NCBI RefSeq assembly: GCF_003443735.1
Contig: NZ_CP031969.1
Coordinates: 7,130,001-7,194,000, forward strand
Length of the DNA stretch: 64,000 nt
Origin: Streptomyces sp. CC0208
Lineage (GTDB): Bacteria; Actinomycetota; Actinomycetes; Streptomycetales; Streptomycetaceae
Reading direction: 5' to 3'
The first letter of the stretch is position 1. The number at the start of each line of letters is the position of its first letter. The notes beneath the pieces are model-generated. The model was given only the letters and a program-made list of their open reading frames with translations. It had not been told where the DNA came from and did not search any database. A program made the position numbers and the translations under genes. Shown here piece after piece: positions 16,903 through 24,718 of this stretch.

Positions 16903-17898
16903 CTACAGCCACCCCCGGCGCTTGAACGTCCGGTACAGCAGCACTTCCAGCACGGCCATCAGCACGATCACCGCCGGATACGCCCACACCCAGTGCAGCT
17001 CCGGCATGTGGTCGAAGTTCATGCCGTAGATCCCCGCGATCATCGTGGGGATCGCCGCCATGGCCGCCCACGCGGAGATCTTCCGCATGTCGTCGTTCTG
17101 CCGAACGCTCATCTGCGCGAGATGCGCCGACAGCACGTCCGACACCAGCCGGTCAAGGCCCTCCACCGACTCGTTCACGCGCGCGAGGTGGTCGTTGACG
17201 TCCCGGAAGAAGGGCCGTGCCTTGTCGTTCACGAACGGCACCGTCCCGCCGTACGCCCCGACGCCCGCGAGCCGGGTCAGCGGCATCGTGAGCGGGACGG
17301 TGGCCCGGCGGAACTCCAGGACCTGCCGCTTGAAGGTGTAGATCCGCGACGCGGTGCCCCGCGAACCGCCGCCGTCCGGCGAGAACACCTCCGCCTCCAG
17401 CTCCTCCAGGTCGGTCCCCAGCTCCGTCGCCACCTCCAGGTAGTGGTCCACGACGGCGTCGGCCACCGCGTACAGCACCGCGGTGGGCCCCTTGCCGAGC
17501 AGCTTCGGTTCGTGCTCCAGGCGCTCCCGCACGGCCTTCAGCGGCGAGCCCACGCCATGACGGACCGTCACCACGAAGGCGTCGCCGAGGAAGAGCATGA
17601 CCTCGCCGGCGGACACCGTGTCGCTGTCCGCCTCGTACACCACCGGCTTGAGGACCACGAACAGCGAGTCGTCGTACACCTCCAGCTTGGGCCGCTGATG
17701 CGCCTTGAGGGCGTCCTCCACCGCCAGCGGATGCAGTCCGAACTCCTTCGTGACCAGCTCGAACTCGTTCTCCGACGGCTCGTGCAGCCCGATCCAGACG
17801 AACCCGCCCGCCCGCCGCGCCTGATCCAGCGCGTCCGACAGGTCCTCGGGCCCCTCCGACCGGTGTCCCTCCCGGTAGATGGCACAGTCAACGATCAC
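16903..17898 (-). CDS. corA: CorA-family magnesium/cobalt transporter
   Basis: This 331-residue inner-membrane channel for Mg2+ (or Co2+/Ni2+) has a large cytoplasmic alpha/beta N-terminal domain and a long helix. Two C-terminal transmembrane segments follow, the first ending with the selectivity signature YGMNF and the second spanning the YPAVIVLMAVLEVLLY region. The basic tail RTFKRRGWL follows. Length and motif agree with the family. The start is GTG (complement 17896-17898). It is divergent from the phosphatase gene at 17961. No Mg-sensing leader was recognised in the 62-bp gap. Confidence 0.93.
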   Translation of the reverse strand: MIVDCAIYREGHRSEGPEDLSDALDQARRAGGFVWIGLHEPSENEFELVTKEFGLHPLAVEDALKAHQRPKLEVYDDSLFVVLKPVVYEADSDTVSAGEVMLFLGDAFVVTVRHGVGSPLKAVRERLEHEPKLLGKGPTAVLYAVADAVVDHYLEVATELGTDLEELEAEVFSPDGGGSRGTASRIYTFKRQVLEFRRATVPLTMPLTRLAGVGAYGGTVPFVNDKARPFFRDVNDHLARVNESVEGLDRLVSDVLSAHLAQMSVRQNDDMRKISAWAAMAAIPTMIAGIYGMNFDHMPELHWVWAYPAVIVLMAVLEVLLYRTFKRRGWL

Positions 17899-17947
17899 GG
17901 AGCGTGTTCTCCCCTCGCTCGAAGGACGCCGCGGTCCGGCGTACGCC

Positions 17948-17953
17948 TACCCT
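17948..17953 (+). promoter_or_regulatory. -10 element of a leaderless promoter
   Basis: TACCCT lies seven bases upstream of the ATG at 17961 and no Shine-Dalgarno sequence is present. This implies a leaderless mRNA for the phosphatase that heads the mshC-linked gene block. Confidence 0.5.
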
Positions 17954-17960
17954 GGGCCGC

Positions 17961-18647
17961 ATGCCCACGTTGATCCTTGTCAGGCACGGACGATCCACCG
18001 CGAACACCGAGGGGCTGCTCGCCGGGTGGACGCCCGGGGTCGCCCTGGACGAGCGCGGCTCCGCGCAGGCCGCCTCGCTGCCCGGACGGCTCGAAGGGGT
18101 ACCGATCTCCGAGATCGTCGCCAGTCCCCTCCAGCGCTGCCAGGAGACGATCCAGCCGCTGCTCGACGCCCGGCCCGGTCTCCGGGCGCACAGCGAGGAG
18201 CGCATCGGGGAGTGCCACTACGGCGACTGGTCCGGGCGCAAGCTCGCCGAGCTCGGTGACGAGCCGCTCATGGAGGTCGTCCAGGCGCATCCGTCGGCGG
18301 CCGCGTTCCCCGGCGGCGAGTCCATGCGGGCGATGCAGACGCGCGCGGCGGAGGCCGTACGCGAGTGGAACGCGCGCGTGGAGCGCGACCACGGAGCCGA
18401 CGCCGTCTATCTGATGTGCTCGCACGGCGACATCATCAAGTCGCTCGTCGCCGACGCACTCGGACTTCATCTCGACCTCTTCCAGAGGATCTCTGTTGAA
18501 CCGTGTTCCATCACCGTCATCCGTTACACACGGCTGCGGCCGTTTCTTGTCCGCCTCGGCGACACCGGCGACTTCGCCTCCCTGGTGCCGCGCGAGGAGG
18601 CCGCGGGCGGTGACGCCCCGGTGGGGGGTGGTGCGGGCGCACCGTGA
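17961..18647 (+). CDS. Histidine phosphatase (MSMEG_4193-like)
   Basis: This 228-residue protein is of the phosphoglycerate mutase-like superfamily. The catalytic signature LVRHGRSTAN lies at residues 6-15, and the family's second His is in MCSHGDIIKSL. An acidic residue acts as proton donor in the IGECHYGDWSG region. It matches the actinobacterial family I recall as TIGR03848, which is regularly encoded just before a zinc-ribbon protein, a kinase-like protein and mshC, as here. The C-terminal 25 residues are Gly/Ala-rich and variable. The substrate is unknown; a metabolite phosphatase role is likely. Confidence 0.85.
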   Translation: MPTLILVRHGRSTANTEGLLAGWTPGVALDERGSAQAASLPGRLEGVPISEIVASPLQRCQETIQPLLDARPGLRAHSEERIGECHYGDWSGRKLAELGDEPLMEVVQAHPSAAAFPGGESMRAMQTRAAEAVREWNARVERDHGADAVYLMCSHGDIIKSLVADALGLHLDLFQRISVEPCSITVIRYTRLRPFLVRLGDTGDFASLVPREEAAGGDAPVGGGAGAP

Positions 18648-18751
18648 TCGTCGGGCGCAGTAGGGTGAAGCGGTTCACACAAGCGCGTTGACGCACGGAC
18701 GATCCCGTCGTTCCCGTCGTTCCCGTACTCACGAATCCATGGAGACAGGAC

Positions 18752-19342
18752 GTGTCCCGTCAGGTGTTCCTCTATGACCCGCCGGACCGCTTCGTGGCCG
18801 GCACGGTCGGACTGCCCGGGCGCCGTACGTTCTTCCTCCAGGCCACGGCCGGCCCCAGAGTGACCAGCGTGGCCCTGGAGAAGACGCAGGTGGCCGCCCT
18901 CGCCGAGCGGATGGACGAACTCCTCGACGAGGTCGTGCGCCGCAGCGGCGGCAGCGCTCCCGTGCCGGCCGTGCCGCCCACCGAGATCGCCGACACCGCG
19001 CCCCTCGACACCCCCGTCGAGGAGGAGTTCCGGGTCGGCACCATGGCCCTCGCCTGGGACGGCGAGGAGCAGCGCATGATCGTCGAGGCGCAGGCCCTCG
19101 TGGAGCTGGAGGCCGAATCCGAGGAGGACCTCGCCGAGGCCGAGGAGAGGCTCCTCCAGGACGAGGAGAACGGGCCCCCGATGCTGCGGGTCCGCCTCAC
19201 CGGCGCGCAGGCCAGGGCCTTCGCCAAGCGCGCCCTCGACGTCGTCAACGCGGGGCGGCCGCCGTGCCCGCTGTGCAGCCTCCCGCTCGACCCGGAAGGA
19301 CACGTATGTCCGCGCCAGAACGGATACCGCCGCGGAGCGTGA
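18752..19342 (+). CDS. DUF3090 family zinc-ribbon protein
   Basis: This 196-residue protein starts at a GTG (VSRQVFLYDPPDRFVAGTVG). The first two thirds are an alpha/beta domain with the pattern TFFLQATAGPRVTSVALEKTQVAALAERMDELLDEV. The C-terminus carries a zinc-ribbon-like cluster, CPLCSLPLDPEGHVCPRQNG. It belongs to the actinobacterial family I recall as DUF3090/TIGR03847, found with the phosphatase upstream and the kinase-like gene downstream. Its stop lies 37 bp inside the next gene, indicating translational coupling. No function is established. Confidence 0.83.
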   Translation: MSRQVFLYDPPDRFVAGTVGLPGRRTFFLQATAGPRVTSVALEKTQVAALAERMDELLDEVVRRSGGSAPVPAVPPTEIADTAPLDTPVEEEFRVGTMALAWDGEEQRMIVEAQALVELEAESEEDLAEAEERLLQDEENGPPMLRVRLTGAQARAFAKRALDVVNAGRPPCPLCSLPLDPEGHVCPRQNGYRRGA

Positions 19343-20118
19343 CCACGGCAGAGGTGCTCGCCCGGGGCGAGCTGACGGTACGCGGGCAGATCCGGGACGC
19401 CTCCAACGCGGTGCTGCACTGCTCCGTCTCGTACGAGGGCCAGGAGGTCCTCTGCGTCTACAAGCCGGTCCGCGGCGAGCGCCCCCTGTGGGACTTCCCG
19501 GACGGCACCCTCGCCCAGCGCGAGGTCGCCGCGTACGAGGTGTCCGAGGCGACCGGCTGGGGCCTGGTGCCGCCCACCGTGCTGCGCGACGGGCCCTTCG
19601 GCGAGGGCATGTGCCAGCTGTGGATCGAGGGGGTGCCCGGCAGCGAACTCCTCGCCCTGGTCGACGGCGAGGAGCCCGAGCCGGGCTGGAAGGCCATCGG
19701 CTTCGCCGAGGTCGGCGAGGGGAAGACCGCGCTGCTGGTGCACGCGGACGACGAGCGGCTGCGCAGGCTGGCCGTCCTCGACGCGGTGATCAACAACGCG
19801 GACCGCAAGGGCGGCCATCTGCTGCCCGCCGAGGGCGGCCGGCTCTACGGCATCGACCACGGTGTGACCTTCAACGTCGAGAACAAGCTGCGGACCCTGC
19901 TGTGGGGCTGGGCGGGCGAGCCGCTGACGGGAGAGGCGGTCGACGTTCTGAAAGGCCTCAAGGAGGCCCTGTCGGGCGAGCTGGCCGCCCGGCTGGCCGC
20001 TCTGATCATCCCCGCCGAACTCGACGCCACACGCGCGCGTATCGACGCGCTGCTGGACTCCGGGAAGCATCCCGAGCCGAGCGGCGAGTGGCCGGCCATT
20101 CCCTGGCCGCCCGTCTAG
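19306..20118 (+). CDS. Phosphatidylinositol-kinase-like actinobacterial protein (SCO1662-type)
   Basis: This 270-residue protein resembles the PI3/PI4-kinase fold. A beta-rich N-lobe contains the putative ATP lysine in VLCVYKPVRGERPLWDFP. The catalytic-loop-like segment is VINNADRKGGHLL, and a metal-binding IDHG (in YGIDHGVTFN) replaces DFG. The family is one I recall as TIGR03843, restricted mainly to actinobacteria and always near mshC. The ATG at 19306 has GGAAGGA seven bases upstream and lies inside the preceding gene. Substrate and pathway are unknown; linkage suggests inositol or mycothiol-related metabolism, which is inference. Confidence 0.82.
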   Translation: MSAPERIPPRSVTTAEVLARGELTVRGQIRDASNAVLHCSVSYEGQEVLCVYKPVRGERPLWDFPDGTLAQREVAAYEVSEATGWGLVPPTVLRDGPFGEGMCQLWIEGVPGSELLALVDGEEPEPGWKAIGFAEVGEGKTALLVHADDERLRRLAVLDAVINNADRKGGHLLPAEGGRLYGIDHGVTFNVENKLRTLLWGWAGEPLTGEAVDVLKGLKEALSGELAARLAALIIPAELDATRARIDALLDSGKHPEPSGEWPAIPWPPV

Positions 20119-20231
20119 CAGGCCACCGCACCCAGGCCCGCGGCGCACACTGCACACCGGGCCGTACCGCGCAAGAAGGCCTTACCGGCCATCCGGCCCG
20201 GTCCGGTTCGTATACGGAACATCCGTCCGGT

Positions 20232-20237
20232 TAGGCT
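20232..20237 (+). promoter_or_regulatory. -10 element of a leaderless promoter for mshC
   Basis: TAGGCT lies six bases before the ATG at 20244, and no Shine-Dalgarno sequence is seen. An imperfect palindrome, GTTCGTATACGGAAC, lies at about 20205-20220 just upstream and could be a regulatory site. Confidence 0.5.
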
Positions 20238-20243
20238 CATGAC

Positions 20244-21473
20244 ATGCATGCCTGGCCCGCTTCCGAGGTCCCCGCCCTGCCTGGTCAGGGCCGCGACCTG
20301 AGGATCCACGACACCGCGACCGGTGGTCTGGTCTCCCTCGACCCCGGTCCTGTCGCCCGTCTCTACGTCTGCGGTATCACGCCGTACGACGCCACCCACA
20401 TGGGGCACGCGGCGACCTACAACGCGTTCGACCTCGTGCAGCGCGTGTGGCTCGACACCAAGCGCCAGGTTCACTACGTCCAGAACGTCACCGACATCGA
20501 CGACCCGCTCCTGGAGCGCGCCGAGCGGGACAGCATCGACTGGGCCGCCCTCGCCGAGAAGGAGACGGTCCTCTTCCGCGAGGACATGACCGCCCTCAGG
20601 ATGCTGCCGCCGCGGCACTACATCGGTGCGGTCGAGGCGATACCCGGGATCGTGCCGCTCGTCGAGCGGCTGCGGGACGCCGGTGCCGCCTACGAGCTCG
20701 AAGGCGACACCTACTTCTCCGTCGAGTCCGACCCGAACTTCGGCAAGGTCTCGAACCTCGACGCGGCCGCCATGCGGCTGCTGTCCGCCGAGCGCGGCGG
20801 CGACCCGGACCGTCCGGGCAAGAAGAACCCCCTCGACCCGATGCTGTGGATGGCCGCCCGCGAGGGCGAGCCCAGCTGGGACGGCGCCTCCCTCGGCCGG
20901 GGACGCCCCGGCTGGCACATCGAGTGCGTGGCCATCGCCCTGGACCACCTCGGCATGACCTTCGACGTCCAGGGCGGCGGCTCCGACCTCGCCTTCCCGC
21001 ACCACGAGATGGGCGCCTCGCACGCCCAGGTGCTCACCGGCGAGTTCCCCATGGCCAAGGCCTACGTCCACGCCGGCATGGTCGCCCTCGACGGCGAGAA
21101 GATGTCGAAGTCCAAGGGCAACCTGGTCTTCGTGTCGCAGCTGCGCCGCGAGGGCGTCGACCCCGCCGCCATCCGGCTGGCGCTGCTCGCCCACCACTAC
21201 CGGGCCGACTGGGAGTGGACCGACCAGGTCCTCCAGGACGCCGTGGACCGGCTGGGCCGCTGGCGTGCCGCCGTCTCCCGGCCCGACGGGCCCTCCGCCG
21301 AAGAGCTCGTCGAGGAGATCCGCGAGGCCCTCGCGAACGACCTCGACGCGCCCACCGCGCTGACCGCCGTCGACCGGTGGGCCGCCCTCCAGGAAGAGCA
21401 GGGCGGCACCGACATGGGCGCCCCCGGAGTCGTGACCCGCGCGGTGGACGCACTGCTCGGCGTGGCTCTCTAG
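20244..21473 (+). CDS. mshC: L-cysteine:GlcN-Ins ligase (mycothiol biosynthesis)
   Basis: MshC joins cysteine to 1-D-myo-inosityl 2-amino-2-deoxy-glucopyranoside using ATP, the step before acetylation to mycothiol, the actinobacterial redox thiol. The 409-residue protein is a class I synthetase related to CysS. It has the HIGH-type motif HMGHA in VCGITPYDATHMGHAATY, the zinc and cysteine site around GWHIECVAIA, the GSDLAFPHHEMG segment and the KMSKS loop in GEKMSKSKGNLVFVS. The TPYDATHMGHA wording separates MshC from CysS. It follows the phosphatase/zinc-ribbon/kinase-like trio but appears to have its own leaderless promoter. Confidence 0.96.
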   Translation: MHAWPASEVPALPGQGRDLRIHDTATGGLVSLDPGPVARLYVCGITPYDATHMGHAATYNAFDLVQRVWLDTKRQVHYVQNVTDIDDPLLERAERDSIDWAALAEKETVLFREDMTALRMLPPRHYIGAVEAIPGIVPLVERLRDAGAAYELEGDTYFSVESDPNFGKVSNLDAAAMRLLSAERGGDPDRPGKKNPLDPMLWMAAREGEPSWDGASLGRGRPGWHIECVAIALDHLGMTFDVQGGGSDLAFPHHEMGASHAQVLTGEFPMAKAYVHAGMVALDGEKMSKSKGNLVFVSQLRREGVDPAAIRLALLAHHYRADWEWTDQVLQDAVDRLGRWRAAVSRPDGPSAEELVEEIREALANDLDAPTALTAVDRWAALQEEQGGTDMGAPGVVTRAVDALLGVAL

Positions 21474-21483
21474 GAGGCCGAAC

Positions 21484-21524
21484 GGAAGGGGCGTTTTCTC
21501 CCTGCGGAGGGAAGCGCCCCTTCC
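21484..21524 (+). terminator. Terminator after mshC
   Basis: GGAAGGGGCG at 21484-21493 pairs with CGCCCCTTCC at 21515-21524, with an inner TCCCT/AGGGA extension. It directly follows the mshC stop codon. Confidence 0.7.
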
Positions 21525-21701
21525 TGCTGCTCGGGCGGGTCAGCGGAAGTTGAATCGGGCATCGGACGCAATCCATCCGGAAACTGATGTCACGTCACAA
21601 TCCGGCCGGAGCCTGTGGGGGCCGCTGTCATGTGATGGGGTGGGAGCGTTGCTTGACCGTTCGGCCGGCCCCGCGTCGGCCCCCTTGCGGAAGGACGCAC
21701 C

Positions 21702-22640
21702 GTGGCACCCGCAGACCGTTCCTTCGCACGTCGCACACTCCTGACCACGACCGCAGCGCTCACCGGAGCGTCCCTGCTCGGCGGCACCGCGCACGCGACC
21801 GAAACCCGGCACGCCGCGTGGCCCGCGCAGTTCCCCCTGCCCGACGGCTTCCAGCCCGAGGGCATCACCATCGGCTCCGAGCCGTACGCCTGGTTCGGCT
21901 CGCTCGCGAACGGCGACATCTACCGGGCGAGCCTGGCCACCGGCCGCGGCGGGATCGTTGCGAAGGGCACCGGCCGCCCGACGGTGGGCCTGAAGATCGA
22001 CCGGCACGGCCGCAGACTCTTCCTCGCCGGCGGTGACAGCGCCGAGATCCGGACCGTCGACGTCCGCTCCGGTGAGACCGAGCAGGTGTACGCCACCGGC
22101 GGCACCTTCGTGAACGACGTGGTCCTCACCCCGGGCGCCGCCTGGTTCACCGACTCCTTCAAGCCGGTGCTCTACAAGCTGGCCAAGGGCGCGGTGACGA
22201 CCGTACCCCTGACCGGGGACTGGCAGCAGGGGCCCGACTTCACGGCCAACGGCATCGAGCGCACCCCCGACGGCCGAGCCCTGCTCGTGGTCAACGGCTT
22301 CGCGAACGGCGGCGGCCTCATGCGGGTCGACCCGCGCACCGGCACCGCCCGGGCCGTCGACCTCGGCACGGCGAAGCTCCCCAACGGCGACGGCCTGTTG
22401 CTGCTCGGCCGGACCCTCTACGCCGTCCAGCAGCAGCAGAACGCGATCGACGTGTTCCGGCTGAACGACTCCGGCACCCGGGGCACCGCGATCACCCGCA
22501 TCACCGACCCGCGCTTCCGCATCCCGACGACGGTCGCCGCCTGGGGCAGGCGCCTGTACCTGCCCAACGCGCGGTTCGACGTGGAGCCCACGCCCACCAC
22601 CGATTACGACGCGGTGGCGGTGAACCGGATCCAGAGCTGA
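21702..22640 (+). CDS. Tat-exported beta-propeller-like protein
   Basis: This 312-residue secreted protein has a twin-arginine signal (RSFARRTLLTTTAALTGASLL, RR at residues 10-11) with a cleavage region near AHATE. The mature part has repeating blade-like units (GLKIDRHGRRLFLAGGDSAE, GIERTPDGRALLVVNGFANG, LGRTLYAVQQQQNAIDVFRL), resembling SMP-30/NHL-type six-bladed propellers. Homologs are often labelled superoxide dismutase in databases, but I see no metal-site motif supporting that. It may be a lactonase-like or sugar-binding exoprotein. The start is GTG with GGAAGGA upstream. It is convergent with the PAC2 gene. Confidence 0.75.
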   Translation: MAPADRSFARRTLLTTTAALTGASLLGGTAHATETRHAAWPAQFPLPDGFQPEGITIGSEPYAWFGSLANGDIYRASLATGRGGIVAKGTGRPTVGLKIDRHGRRLFLAGGDSAEIRTVDVRSGETEQVYATGGTFVNDVVLTPGAAWFTDSFKPVLYKLAKGAVTTVPLTGDWQQGPDFTANGIERTPDGRALLVVNGFANGGGLMRVDPRTGTARAVDLGTAKLPNGDGLLLLGRTLYAVQQQQNAIDVFRLNDSGTRGTAITRITDPRFRIPTTVAAWGRRLYLPNARFDVEPTPTTDYDAVAVNRIQS

Positions 22641-22649
22641 AAGACCGGA

Positions 22650-22675
22650 GAGGGCGGTGCGTGTGCACCGCCCTC
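22650..22675. terminator. Bidirectional terminator
   Basis: GAGGGCGGTGC pairs with GCACCGCCCTC around a four-base loop. It lies in the 41 bp between two convergent genes. Confidence 0.75.
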
Positions 22676-22681
22676 ATCCGC

Positions 22682-23710
22682 TCAGTCCTCCGGCGACGAG
22701 TCCTCGTCGTCCGTCTCCGGTTCCCGGTCGGGTGCCCGTTCCGGTTCCGTCTCCGCCTCCGGCTTCGGCGGCTTGGGAGGCTTCGTACGGCCGCCGGGGC
22801 TGTCCCGCAGATAGGTTGAACTGTCGCTGCCGTCCGCGGTCGCGTGTCCGCCCGGCTGACCCGGCTGGCCGCCGTCCCGGCGCCGCAGATACCGCTCGAA
22901 CTCCCGGGCGATCGCCTCGCCCGAGGCCTCCGGCAGCTCCGCGGTGTCCCGGGCCTCCTCCAGCGTCTGGACGTACTCGGCGACCTCGCTGTCCTCGGCG
23001 GCCAGTTGGTCCACGCCCACCTGCCAGGCGCGCGCGTCCTCCGCAAGCTCGCCCAGCGGGATCCGTACGTCGATCAGGTCCTCCAGCCGGTTCAGGAGGG
23101 CCAGCGTCGCCTTCGGGTTCGGCGGCTGCGACACATAGTGCGGAACGGCCGCCCACAGTGACACCGCGGGCACGCCCGCGTGGGCGCAGGCCTCCTGGAG
23201 GATGCCGACGATCCCCGTGGGACCCTCGTACTTGGTCTCCTCCAGGTCCATCCGCTGGGCCAGGTCCGCATCGGACGTGGTCCCGCTGATCGGAACCGGA
23301 CGGGTGTGCGGGGTGTCACCGAGCAGCGCGCCGAGGATCACCACCAGCTCCACGCCCAGTTCGTGGGCGAAGCCCAGCAGTTCGTTGCAGAACGAGCGCC
23401 ACCGCATCGACGGTTCGATACCTCGGACAAGTACGAGATCGCGCGGCTTGTCACCGCCGACGCGGACCACCGACAACCTTGTCGTCGGCCACGTGATCTT
23501 TCGCACTCCGCCGTCCAGCCACACCGTCGGGCGGTTCACCTGGAAGTCGTAGTAGTCCTCGGCGTCGAGTGCCGCGAACACCTCGCCCTTCCACTCCCTG
23601 TCCAGATGCGCGACCGCGGTGGAGGCGGCGTCGCCGGCGTCGTTCCAGCCCTCGAACGCGGCCACCATGACCGGGTCGATCAGCTCGGGAACCCCCTCGA
23701 GCTCGATCAC
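22682..23710 (-). CDS. PAC2-family protein (proteasome-assembly-chaperone-like)
   Basis: This 342-residue cytosolic protein has an N-terminal PAC2 domain (about residues 1-215) with the family patterns MVAAFEGWNDAGDAASTA, DFQVNRPTVW, EPSMRWRSFCNELLGFAHELG and GPTGIVGILQEACAHAGVPAVSLWAAVPHYVS. A helical segment follows, then a disordered acidic and proline-rich tail from about residue 290 (KPPKPPKPEAETEPER). The actinobacterial members' role is unproved; the family is named for eukaryotic 20S assembly chaperones. The Pup-proteasome locus lies 30 kb away in this window, so a functional link is possible but only inferred. Confidence 0.85.
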   Translation of the reverse strand: MIELEGVPELIDPVMVAAFEGWNDAGDAASTAVAHLDREWKGEVFAALDAEDYYDFQVNRPTVWLDGGVRKITWPTTRLSVVRVGGDKPRDLVLVRGIEPSMRWRSFCNELLGFAHELGVELVVILGALLGDTPHTRPVPISGTTSDADLAQRMDLEETKYEGPTGIVGILQEACAHAGVPAVSLWAAVPHYVSQPPNPKATLALLNRLEDLIDVRIPLGELAEDARAWQVGVDQLAAEDSEVAEYVQTLEEARDTAELPEASGEAIAREFERYLRRRDGGQPGQPGGHATADGSDSSTYLRDSPGGRTKPPKPPKPEAETEPERAPDREPETDDEDSSPED

Positions 23711-23874
23711 CCAGCGCCTCCTTCCGACGTGCCCTCGCTTAACGCACCAACCTTACGGCGTCCGGCGGGGGCGCTCGCAGCCCCCTTGCACGGGGGAGTG
23801 AACGATCACTGCCCCGTTCGCCACCCGGGAACACCCCCTGTTCCGGTGCCGCTCGGAGGCTTCACACAGGCTTC

Positions 23875-24546
23875 TCACAGCGTGGAGCGCAACCACTGCT
23901 CCACGCTCGCGATGTGGACCGTCGCCCAGGAGCGGGCCGCCTCGGCGTCCCGGTCCCGCAGGGCCGCCAGGATCGCGCGGTGTTCGTGCAGGGTGCGGCT
24001 GACCGCGTCCTCCTGGGTCAGTCCGCGCCAGATCCGGGCCCGGGTGGTGGGACCCGACAGGCCGTCGAGGAGGGAGCAGAGCACGGAGTTGCCGGAGCTC
24101 TGCACGATCCCGCGGTGGAAGTCGAGATCGCAGGCGACCAGTTCCTCCACCGACGGGCTGCCGCCGAGCTTTTCCAACTGGGCGCTCAACGCGTCCAGTT
24201 GCTGCTCGCTGATCCGGGAGGCGGCCATCGCGGTGGCGGCCGGCTCCAGGATGCGGCGCACCGCCAGGAACTCCAGGACCGTGTCGTCGCGGTGGAAGTC
24301 CACGACGAAGCTCATCGCCTCCAGCAGGAGTTGCGGGTCCAGGCTGGTCACGTACGTGCCGTCGCCCTGTCGTACGTCCAGGATGCGGATCAGAGACAGC
24401 GCCCGCACGGCCTCGCGCAGCGAGTTGCGGGACAGCCCCAGTTCGGAGGCGAGTTCGCTCTCCTTGGGGAGCCGGTCGCCGGGGCGCAGGGCGCCGGAGA
24501 CGATCATTCCCTTGATCTTCTCGATCGCCTCGTCGGTGACAGCCAT
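23875..24546 (-). CDS. FadR/GntR-family regulator, probable regulator of MTR salvage
   Basis: This 223-residue protein has an N-terminal winged helix (residues 5-70; LPKESELASELGLSRNSLREAVRAL is the DNA-binding part) and a C-terminal all-helical FCD domain with the metal-ligand pattern ELVACDLDFHRGIVQSSGN and HRAILAALRDRD. It is transcribed divergently from mtnA, and two perfect palindromes fill the shared 172-bp gap. I infer control of mtnA and perhaps itself by an MTR-pathway metabolite. Alternatively it regulates something unlinked. Confidence 0.85.
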   Translation of the reverse strand: MAVTDEAIEKIKGMIVSGALRPGDRLPKESELASELGLSRNSLREAVRALSLIRILDVRQGDGTYVTSLDPQLLLEAMSFVVDFHRDDTVLEFLAVRRILEPAATAMAASRISEQQLDALSAQLEKLGGSPSVEELVACDLDFHRGIVQSSGNSVLCSLLDGLSGPTTRARIWRGLTQEDAVSRTLHEHRAILAALRDRDAEAARSWATVHIASVEQWLRSTL

Positions 24547-24575
24547 GTCCGGCCTCCTTCTCGCCCTGCGGTGGG

Positions 24576-24596
24576 CTGAGACGTCGGATGTCTCAG
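24576..24596. promoter_or_regulatory. Candidate FadR-type operator 1 upstream of mtnA
   Basis: CTGAGAC-GTCGGAT-GTCTCAG is a perfect 7-bp inverted repeat with a 7-bp spacer, 30 bp upstream of the regulator's start. Position and symmetry fit autoregulation. Confidence 0.5.
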
Positions 24597-24605
24597 GTCA
24601 TTATG

Positions 24606-24621
24606 GACGCTGCTCAGCGTC
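24606..24621. promoter_or_regulatory. Candidate operator 2 upstream of mtnA
   Basis: GACGCTG-CT-CAGCGTC is a perfect 16-bp palindrome, 10 bp from the first one. It differs in sequence from operator 1, so it may bind another protein or form a small hairpin. Confidence 0.4.
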
Positions 24622-24718
24622 CTGCCGTCTCGGGTATACGTTCGAATATCTCGCACTGTGGTATGTGCGGCTCATGTACGGTGAGCGAGACCCACCAGAA
24701 CATCAGGAGTGCCCCGAA

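Noticed and set aside
20205..20243. SigR-type promoter for mshC
   Set aside because: GGAAC and GTT are present but only about nine bases apart instead of the required 18-19. A leaderless vegetative-type promoter fits better.
21702..22640. Superoxide dismutase annotation often given to homologs of the Tat-exported protein
   Set aside because: No Cu/Zn, Fe/Mn or Ni superoxide dismutase metal motif is present. The repeats look like a beta-propeller.
24622..24718. SAM-type riboswitch before mtnA
   Set aside because: No paired elements of known SAM aptamers could be recognised. The region is better explained by promoter and operator palindromes.
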